Notes under the pieces: model-generated
The model's input: only the letters and a program-made list of their open reading frames with translations
Database searches by the model: none
Told to the model about the DNA's origin: nothing
Position numbers and translations under genes: made by a program
Shown here: positions 49,900-64,000 of the stretch, in pieces
Layout: each line of letters opens with the position of its first letter
Position numbering within the stretch: position 1 is the first letter of the stretch
Origin: Manis javanica
Lineage: Eukaryota > Chordata > Mammalia > Pholidota > Manidae
Assembly (NCBI RefSeq): GCF_040802235.1
Contig: NC_133166.1
Location: 1,488,001 to 1,552,000, forward strand
Direction: 5' to 3'
DNA length: 64,000 bases

Positions 49900-50620
49900 G
49901 ACCAGGCCGCTAGGGGAGCGGCCCTCGGAGGGGATAATGTATACGCCGCTCCCCATCCATTTTTAGAGATGGGGCCCAGGGCCAAGTGCTCAGGGCGGGA
50001 AAGTGATTTGCCCAGAAGGCTCCGGGAATTCGCTAGAGGGGCTCAGTGCGGCGGTCTGAAGGTGGAACCTCCAGGCGACCTGTCGCGGCGCAGCGCTGGC
50101 ATAGCGAGCATCCGATCCTTAACGGAGAGCAGGACTTGGGGCTGCAAGGAGGGGGCGGGCGGAGATGCGGGAGCGCAGGCCCCGTCCCCCGCGGCGGAGC
50201 TGGCACCAGAGCCCGGATGGACAGACCGCAGCCGGCGCCCGCAAGCGCTCGTCGCCCGGTGCACAGCGCCCCCCAGCGGGACGCGGGAACATGCGACGGC
50301 ACGCGGGTCCCGGGGATCCGAGACGACCGCGCCGGGTCTCAGCAGAGACGGCACCGAGCGGGTCTAAGCGGCCGGCGTGCGCGCGGGTGGAGCAAGGCGG
50401 GCGCGGGCCCCGGGACCGACGCACAGTCCAGCGGAGTCCGCCGGAGCCCACTCTCGGTCCCGAGGTGACAGCGAGCGAGCAGGTGGCGAAGGCAACCACG
50501 TGTGGGCCAGCCCTTTCTGGGGCTCTCCTCGCCCTAGCATCCCCTCCTCTCCCTCCCTCCTCGCTGTCCGAGCGCAGGCATCTGTCTGAGGACCAGGGCT
50601 GGCTGAGTCCCTGTCAACCC
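49900..50620 (+). promoter_or_regulatory. CpG island, probable former UBE2L6 promoter
   Basis: CpG is dense from about 50030 to 50480. In human, the only promoter between SERPING1 and SMTNL1 is that of UBE2L6, whose start faces SERPING1. This island sits at that relative place, 14 kb upstream of the SERPING1 start. Long open frames on both strands cross it but are GC-driven and Arg/Pro/Ala-rich, with no domain. Whether it still drives transcription cannot be told. Confidence 0.55.
50465..50491 (+). pseudogene. UBE2L6: Possible UBE2L6 exon 1 relic (start codons lost)
   Basis: The nine codons read VTASEQVAK, against MMASMRVVK at the start of human UBE2L6 as I recall it, about 19 of 27 bases the same. 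Both ATG codons are changed (GTG, ACA), and the donor GT just after the Lys codon reads GC. The match is short and in GC-rich DNA, so it may be chance. It is supported mainly by lying in the expected place and strand. Confidence 0.35.
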
Positions 50621-50772
50621 TCGCCTCTGCCCCAGGAGGACGGGTATTTTTTTTTTGGGGGGGGGGGCGGGCACAGCTGGTATTTTGGTGGGGATGGGGG
50701 CATATCGAGAGGGGGTGTCTCTGGCTCCCGAGTTGTGCAGCGGATGGGGATGAGCCGGCTCCCTCCAACCGG

Positions 50773-50792
50773 TTTCAGTTTCATTTCTCCTG
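50773..50792. promoter_or_regulatory. Interferon-stimulated response element (ISRE)
   Basis: On the minus strand this reads GGAGAAATGAAACTGAAACC: three GAAA cores, of which the last two fit the ISRE pattern GAAANNGAAAC exactly. UBE2L6 is a known interferon-stimulated gene, so this fits its promoter, 280 bases from the possible exon 1 relic. No intact target gene remains beside it. Confidence 0.7.
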
Positions 50793-50924
50793 CCAGAAAC
50801 TTGTGGTAACGATTGCGTGCTTCTCAGGTGCAGCAGTGTTCCTTATCGTCTTCTTGGAGCCAGGCGCTCTGCTTGGGGTGGTGGTGGGTGCTTTTTGAAC
50901 AGAGAACCAGCCTTTTAGCCCCAG

Positions 50925-51095
50925 TACAGCACAGAGAAGACAAGCAATGATCTATAGCATCTTATTATGCTGATAGACAGTGAACTGCAATGGGGGGGAC
51001 TTGATAATATAGGTGAATGTTGAAAACACAATGTTGATCCTGTGAAACCTTCATAAGATTGTATATCAATGATACTTTAAAAAAAAAGTCTTTTA
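50925..51095 (+). mobile_element. L1 3'UTR fragment with A-tail
   Basis: It has the same 3'UTR type as at 45.4 kb and 43.0 kb ('agagaagacaagcaatg... catcttattatgctgatagacagtg... gaaaccttcataagattgtatatcaatgatac' and an A-run ending at about 51087). Short flanking repeats around 'cttttag' are possible but weak. It lies 150 bases from the inverted UBE2L6-like exon. Confidence 0.8.
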
Positions 51096-51241
51096 GACTC
51101 TCCATCAGTCTGCCTTGACCTCAGAGGCAATCAATCCAGAGACCCAATGACGACCTCCAGTAAAAGGGACTCTAAGGCAGGGAAAATTCTTGCCCTGTCC
51201 TAAACCTCCCTGCCCATGCCCCTGGCCTTCCGGGCACTCAC

Positions 51242-51323
51242 GGGCAGGAGGAGCCTGCCACACCACGAAGCTGGCATCATCTTGGCAGGCACAGGGAAGC
51301 TGCATCTGAAGATCTTCCAGCTC
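51242..51323 (-). pseudogene. UBE2L6: UBE2L6-like exon 2 relic, inverted and frame-broken
   Basis: On the minus strand, an acceptor (tctccacag at 51324-51332) leads into 82 bases reading ELEDLQ, then QDDASFVVWQAPPA, followed by a gtgagt donor (51236-51241). This matches UBE2L6 exon 2 (human ELEDLQ ... SDDANVLVWHALLLP, 96 bases as I recall it). The first six codons are the same apart from one silent change. The later part keeps GATGATGCC and GTGTGGCA. About 12 bases are missing in the middle and 2 near the end, 14 in all, which would shift the frame into exon 3. UBE2L6 should lie on the + strand here, given the SERPING1 and SMTNL1 orientations. No exon 3 or 4, with the active-site Cys and HPN motif, was found in the window. 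The match favours UBE2L6 over its paralogue UBE2L3, whose exon reads ELEEIRK. Confidence 0.75.
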
Positions 51324-51839
51324 CTGTGGAGACTCAAGGAGTGGGCAGCTGACTGAAACTACCCTATTCAGCCCCCTGTAGAGCCAACCCCAGCAGCAAG
51401 CTGTCCCAAATCCTAAACAGGACACCCTAGGCGACAGAAGCTCGCAAAGTCAGGGCTCCCACTTATGGTGCTCCAGGGATTGATTGGCTCTCCAGGCAGG
51501 CCAGCTTTGAGATGATGAGAGGGAAGAGGAGAGGTGCAGGTCAGAAGGAAGAGGTGGGTAATAGGAAAACCTAGGCAACATCACATTTCAGAGAACACTA
51601 TGATATCAGATGACCCCAATGGTTGGTAGGACGAAGGTGGGTGGGTCCTTTGGTCTGAGCACAATTCCAATGCTTGGAGGGAGTTTCCCTGCAAACCACC
51701 AACAAGCAGTTCTTGGGACACCAGCTGGCTGTCCTGCCGCGTAACTCAATTCTGACACCATCTCCTCAGAGAGAGCATCGGATCCCACAGGTTAAGGGTT
51801 CAGTCCCCCAAGACTGCCCTCCACCCCACCCTCACTTCA

Positions 51840-52460
51840 ATGCTGGTGTAAGTCCAGGTTATTATCTGTATTTCTGACCAACTGGTACAAATCACAGGTT
51901 CCCATGACCCCCTCCTTGGGTTCAGTTGATTTGCTAGAGCAGCTCACAGAGCTCAGAGAAACATTTTACTTTCCAGGTCACCCATTTAGCATAAGGGTAA
52001 AACTCAGAAGAGCCAGGTGGAAGAGATGCATAAGGCAAGTATGGGGAAAGGGCATGGAGCTTCGCTGCCTTCTCCCTGTGTGCCGCTCTTCCCAGTCTCT
52101 GTGTGTTCACCAGCCTGGAAGCTCTCCCAGCCCCATCCTTTAGAGTTTTTATGGAGGCTTCTGTACATAGGCAAGATTGGTTAAATCGTTGGTCATTGGT
52201 GACTGAACTCAGTCTTTAGCACCTCTCTCCTCCCCAGACTGAAATCCCCCAGTAAGGTGGGACTGAAACTTCCAAATATCTAATCACATGGTTGGGTACC
52301 CTGGCAACCAGCCCCCATCCTTATGTGGAGGTCCAAAAGCCACCTCATTAGCATAACAAAAGACACCCTTATTGCTCTCATCACTTAGGAAATTCAAAGG
52401 GTTTTAGGAGCTGTGAGCCAGGAACTATGGACAAAGACCAACTATATATGAGAAATATAG
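51840..52460. mobile_element. ERVL/MaLR-type LTR remnant
   Basis: About 600 bases resemble a common old mammalian LTR: 'agccaggtggaagagatgcataaggcaag', 'gttcaccagcctggaagctctcc', 'tttttatggaggcttctgtacatagg', 'cacctcattagcataac'. It is non-coding and occupies part of the shrunken UBE2L6 interval. Confidence 0.65.
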
Positions 52461-53500
52461 TTTGGTCATGTGGTTTCACTGGAAGATGAGGCTGAGGATT
52501 TATCTGCCATCTAATAAAAGGCATAACCATGCTTCCCATGGACTGATGGCTTGCTGTTCCTCAGGCCTCATGTAACTCCAAACATTGTGGGGAAAGCTGT
52601 CCATGAGGGCCTAGGCCATCCTTAGCTAGAGGGGCCATCAGGGATAACACTCCTATTTTATACATGAGGCAACCAAAGCATGGAGGGTTGCCAGGTGCAC
52701 TCTGCCAATCAGGGTGGAGGCCACACCTCCTGGCATGGCGCCAAGCTGGCTAGTTTTTGGTCTCCTGTTTTCTGAACTGTTCTCATCAGCATACATGCTC
52801 CAAATGGCTGATGGCACCAGACAGGACTGTTAGCAGGAAGCTATAATCTGCTCAGGGGTTCATCTCCAATGAGCAATGGGAAAATAAAAACAAGCCAAAA
52901 CTTCTGCCAGAATTGAAGGGATTAACTTAACCCAAAGAACTTTCTGAGTGCAATGGTTCTATGCTCCTAGAAAACCACCGGTTTTGAAAAGACAGAATGT
53001 GGGATATCTCTGAATCAAGGGAATCACCCCAGGCTCCTAGTTTGGGTGAGATTCTAGAGAATCTGCTACTGCAGCTGGTCCCCTGGAGTTCTCTAATCTG
53101 GGAGGAGTGTGAGAAGACGAAAAGGGAATTGGATAAAGTGCCATGGATGGCTTGAAATACATGATTTGCTTTTAATTGGCCACCACTTATTGAACACTTA
53201 CATGTCTGGCACTGACAGGGCTTTGTGCTCATTTCATCATCTCATTTAACCCACACAACACCTCCAGGAGGTTTGAACTCCTATTATCCCCATTCAGATG
53301 GTAAACAGACTCAGAGAAGTTAACTCAGTGGCCTAAGGTCACACAACTGATTAGTGGTGGCACCCAGGCCATTTTCCTTTCCCAGATGTCTTTCACATTT
53401 GAGAAGAGATGTCAGGTGAGGAACCCTGGGCGCTGGAGAGGTTCCTGGATTGGGGAGGGAGGGAGCACTGCGGGGCCAGACAGGATTTTACAAAAGTACT

Positions 53501-53506
53501 TTTAAT
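53501..53506 (-). terminator. ATTAAA polyadenylation signal of SMTNL1
   Basis: TTTAAT on + gives the common variant ATTAAA on the minus strand, 110 bases beyond the SMTNL1 stop. No AATAAA lies closer. Confidence 0.6.
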
Positions 53507-53615
53507 GCGGTTATGCTCTAGTTCTGCTGCCTGCCTGGAGCAGAAGGGAGCCTCTGGGCCATGGCTGGTCAGCTGGGCACCCTGCCCACCTCTGCCTACA
53601 GGGCAGGCGAGCTGC

Positions 53616-60102
<6,487 letters not shown>

Positions 60103-60104
60103 CT

Positions 60105-63100
60105 CTGGAAAGGGAAGACAGACAGGCCTGGTCACGCCCCACCCCTGCATGACGTGAAGGCCCCAACCTCGGAGAGCACGGGCCGGCAGACTGGAGGCCT
60201 GCAGTTCAGTCCTGGGTCCCCACTGGCTGGACATGTGGCCTGAGCACCCACTTTCCCTGCCGTGAAACAAAAGGGTAGAGCTCTGCTTCCCCAAAGGTGG
60301 GGTGCTGGACCACGTTGATTTAATATTGGATGGTGTTTGCCTAACATCCTCTGCAGGTTATAGCTGGGGCTTTAAAGAACACTGGATCGCATAATACTTT
60401 TTCAATGATTTTTGCCTCTTTTTCATTAAGCCGAAGAGGCAGTTATAATTGGACAGAGGGTCCCAGAAGGCCTGTGGAGCAGCCACTGTTCTCTCCCTTA
60501 ATGGGGATGGCTAGCCTCAGGCTCAGAGCTCAAGTAGGAGGGAGTATCTAGATAGAATTTAACAATATTGTTTTGTTTCCATTATGTTTATTTTTGTAGT
60601 TACTTTCTATTTCTGGCCTGTGATATTGAGTTTCCATTTTCAATAGTGATAGAAAGTTTCTTCTAAAAATACATTTACTGGATTTAAAAATAAGTTAATT
60701 CAAAGGAAGACATTGAGGGAGGCAGAAGAAGCAGGTGGTGCAGAGGTCCATGCATCACAGAGGTGGTGCCAAAATGCCTGAAATCTGTGAAACCCAAGGT
60801 TAGCTGGTCCCTGGGTCTCTGCCAGCTCTGCCAGCCTGTAGTTCTTGGAAAAGGTGGGCCTGGGCATGGAAGAATATCCTTTGAAGAACAGAAATGTACT
60901 GTCCCTAACCTCTGCAGGGAAATCTGACCCTCAAACAGCCTGGGTGTGTGTGTGAAGGGGGTAGATTATAACACCTTAACTTGGGGTTTCCTATTCAAGT
61001 ACTGTATATACTGTAGGATCTACAGAAACAGGGGGGTAGGAGGACAGGGCCAGCTCCTTCATCCCCCGCCCTTCTTGGGTGTCTGTTTACAAAGAAAACA
61101 ATCCCCAAATAGTGGTCAGGGCATGACTCAGGCAATAAAGAGAAGTATACTCCTGTCACTGGCTAAAAATACCTCCTGCCCTCTGCAGTGCCATTATTCT
61201 GGGTGACAGTAGCCAGGGCACCTGGGTAATCTGGACAGAAGCAGGAAGACAAGCAGATGAGGGATGGGGCTCTGTTCCTGCCACCCACTTGGGTCTTGCT
61301 GCCCCCACAGTCCTGAGGTCTCTGGAATCGGTGCCCCCATGGTTTCCTTGCTCACACTGTCCTCCAATTCCACCCCTCTCTCAAGAGCCCCTTCATGGTG
61401 CAGCAGCGCCAGCAAGTCAAAGTTAGAGGGGGTCAAATGAGCCTGGATGAGGGGGTACACAGCAGCAGGGAGCCAGGAACTGTGGAGCTGGCCAGGACCC
61501 CCACTTCCTAGTCACTCACTCTGAGATCTGAGTAGGTGCCTTTGCCTCTTTGGGTCTCAGCAACAATGAGGATTGGTCTCAGTTTCCCAAACTGTGTTCT
61601 GTGGAAAATTAGGGTCACCTAAGACAGTGATAGGGGATGGTGGGGGTATGCATTGTCTGGCTAAGATTGTTCCAGAAACAGCCTACTCTGTGAGATATAC
61701 GTCATTATCACTTAGATTCCAGATACCCTGTAGCAAAGAAACCTTAACTTTGCTTAGCTTTAACTCACTTTCCCCCAAACCTGCTGACCATGGATTTGTT
61801 TTTCTGGCATTCCTTTCTTTTTGTTTTGTTTTTCCTGAGAAGCATCTACCGCCCTCTTGAGCTGTGCCATGCTTAGCAGAAGAAAGTTCTCAGCAAATGC
61901 TGGTCTAAAAGACTCACACAACCCCTGCTGCACTGTGCTCTTGTCTGGTATGTGCTCTGGGGTAGTGGTGAAAATCATCGATCCTGGAATCTTCTTACGG
62001 TGGGATCTCACTATCTACCAACTGTGTGACCTTGAGCAAGCTACCTGCCCTCCAGGTATTTTGAGTTCTGGAGATAAAAATAGGCCTCACCCCATAGGAT
62101 GGTGGAGCATTAAGGAAACCAATGCATAGAAAGTATTTTGAGGCATCCTGGTGTGGAGGGAGGGGTCAGTACACATCCGCCAGAGTAGTGTCAGTTGGCC
62201 AGATTAAGGTCCTGACCCAGTCATGAGGACATTCAGTTCTTAAGACAAGGCGAAGAGAACTGAACGCCAGTAAGATGATAACAAACCCTTTTTATACCTC
62301 CAAGTGCGGTGGTGATTGACTAAGCCGTAGCTGTGAGCTGCGACCATCTTGTCCTGTGTCTATATGTGACACACTTAGGGTGGTGGAGGGGAAGGGCAGG
62401 CGCGTGCACGCGCGCACACACACAGCCCCCCCCTCAGCCCTCCTGCTTGTTCATCACCTCAGCGTTCCACCCTCTGGGCTTGTCATAAATAGACAAGGAG
62501 TGAAGAAACTCAGAATGCGAGAAGCCAGGATAACACCACCCACCCCAGCACGGCACTTTTACAGCGGTTTGCAGCTTACACTGCAGTGCCCTGCTTTATC
62601 CGGCCCCTTCCCCACTGTAGCCCTGCGGAGAAGGTGGTATTGGCCCCATTTTACAGATTAGGGATTTGAGGCTCAGGGAATTAAAGTTCCTTAACTAAAG
62701 TCATAAGACAACTAAGTGGCCAATGTGTACCTAGAATCCAGGGTTCCTGACAACCAGTCCAGACTATGCCAAAGAGGCTGCTCCTCAGGCAGCAGCCCAG
62801 CCCAGAGTGAGGGGCACCCCTCTGGTGGCTGAAGAGTCCAGCTCTCTCTCTTCCAAGAGGTAGGCCTGCTCCTTCTTTCCTTCCTCTCTGCTTTCCTTCC
62901 TGCCTCCTCCCTCAGGAAGCCTTCCTACCATCCCTGTTTTGTGTCCAAAGCCGCCCTGCAGACAGCTCTCCTCTTCCACTTCCTGTTTCTCTTGGCAGAG
63001 CAGGAGGAAAAGAACCCAGAGCCAGAGCTCCAGGCCCCAGAGACTACAGATGATGCTTGATGGCTCTGCGGGTGCCCCACGACCCACTCCCACCCAAGCT

Positions 63101-64000
63101 GTCCTCTGGTGGGCCTGCAGCTTCCACCAGCGCCACCCCAGCCCGGTCCCCCCCTTGGAGAGGCCACTCCCAGCTGCTTAGGGACTCTGCCTCCCAGCCC
63201 AAGTGGCCTGTGAGCCTCCCAAGACCTTCTCTGCCCCTCCAGGTCCTCCTCATGGATGGTGGCCTGCAGGCTACTCTGTAGGCGACTTCAAGTTGCCCAG
63301 CACCCCAGGGCTGGGGCCCTGACCTCTGGCATCCAAGAAAGCTGACATAGCAGTGGAGAGAATTAGAAACACTGGATTTCTCCGACTGTGGGGCCCTAGC
63401 AAGCTTAGAGGCCCTAGTCCTTGGAAGGTGGGTGAGGGGTTGGCAGACAGAGGGGGCACTTAGAAAGGGACCCAGGGCTTCTCCTACCTGTGGGGCCTCT
63501 GCCTGGGGACTTGGCAGCTGTCTCCTTCGTCTAGCTGGGCAGCCCCTCTCCCCTACTGCCTTTAAGTCTCCAGCTCTTTTGACCCCGCCCCCCAATTTCC
63601 TCCGCCTTTCCCCCCACCCCACTTGAAGAGCCTTGGGCTGCAGAAGAGCATTGTTTACTGCCCTGTTGGTACAACACTTTCCCCTGGCCCAGGAGGCTCA
63701 CATTCCCTAGGAAGATGACAGGTGGCACCTTTCAATCACAGCCTGTCCCTCTGGCCCTGACCCTGGCAGTATCTGCCCTGGGGTCATCTTTCTTCCCAAT
63801 GTACTTACCTGGCCAGGGCCACACCAAAACCATCTGCAGGCCCGTTTGGAGCTTGGTGACCAGCACTCTGGCCTTGCCTGCCATCCAGAGCCCAGGCAAG
63901 GCCTGCTCTGCCCCCCTTGTTCACCCCACACATGAGCCCCCCATGGTCCTCTAAATACTTTTCCTCAGACAGAAGCAGCTGCTGAAGGGTGGGCTGAGTT
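60105..64000. other. Upstream of SMTNL1; no gene recognised
   Basis: The noncoding first exon of SMTNL1 should lie here on the minus strand but cannot be placed. A short (CA/CG)n tract lies at about 62398-62425. MIR-like pieces lie at about 62010-62130 and 62630-62740. TIMM10, the next gene in human, is not visible and is probably beyond the right edge. Frames at 63044-63622 (-) and 63715-63954 (+) have no support. Confidence 0.45.
62999..63060 (+). other. Exon-like segment ending in a stop codon
   Basis: A strong acceptor (tgtttctcttggcag) is followed by 62 bases reading QEEKNPEPELQ then APETTDDA and TGA, an acidic tail typical of a C-terminal exon. I found no upstream exons and do not recognise the peptide. 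It may be chance. Confidence 0.15.

Noticed and set aside
49822-50809. Long + strand frames of 140-214 codons in the 50 kb CpG island
   Set aside because: They are GC-driven composition with no match to UBE2L6 beyond the nine-codon relic and no splice partners.
52927-53232. Hoped-for UBE2L6 exon 3 or 4 in the last part of the interval
   Set aside because: I scanned both strands by eye for the HPN, active-site Cys and C-terminal motifs and saw nothing. The segment is diverged repeat and unique DNA.

Overview
The window is nuclear DNA from a placental mammal. It holds split genes with consensus GT-AG junctions, GC-rich promoter islands, and a background of MIR/L2, L1, hAT-type and LTR repeat debris. 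There are no Alu or rodent B1/B2 elements, so it is neither primate nor murid. Two L1 3' ends share a lineage-type 3'UTR that faintly recalls pangolin or xenarthran sequence; this is a weak impression, not an identification. The gene order matches the segment of human 11q12.1 that carries SMTNL1, UBE2L6, SERPING1, MIR130A and YPEL4, read in reverse.

Layout: YPEL4 (+) lies at about 0.1-4.7 kb. The mir-130a hairpin (-) lies at 7.08-7.17 kb, with a CpG-rich region at 8.7-10.1 kb upstream of it on its own strand. A repeat-rich interval follows from 10 to 25.7 kb. SERPING1 (C1 inhibitor, -) spans 25.7-36.0 kb with all eight exons placed and an intact 480-residue reading frame. Intergenic DNA from 36 to 50 kb holds a large inverted duplication and several L1 insertions. 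A CpG island with an orphan interferon-response element sits at 50.0-50.8 kb. SMTNL1 (-) spans 53.5-60.1 kb with an intact 476-residue frame. The last 4 kb shows no recognised gene.

The most interesting point is the UBE2L6 slot. UBE2L6, the E2 enzyme for ISG15 conjugation, should occupy about 15 kb on the + strand between SERPING1 and SMTNL1. Only about 3 kb remains between the CpG island and the SMTNL1 3' end. In it I find one UBE2L6-like exon 2, lying on the wrong (-) strand and about 14 nt shorter than the human exon as I recall it, which would break the frame. There is also a possible exon 1 relic without its ATG codons and a good ISRE. No exon 3 or 4, which would carry the catalytic cysteine, was found. 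This suggests deletion plus inversion, and loss of UBE2L6 in this species or a misassembly.

The intact genes are unrelated in function and share no operon-like logic: a small nuclear/centrosomal zinc-binding protein (YPEL4), a microRNA, a secreted serpin that controls complement and contact proteases, and a muscle regulatory protein with a calponin-homology domain. All exon coordinates come from reading splice sites by eye. Comparisons with human sequences are from memory.
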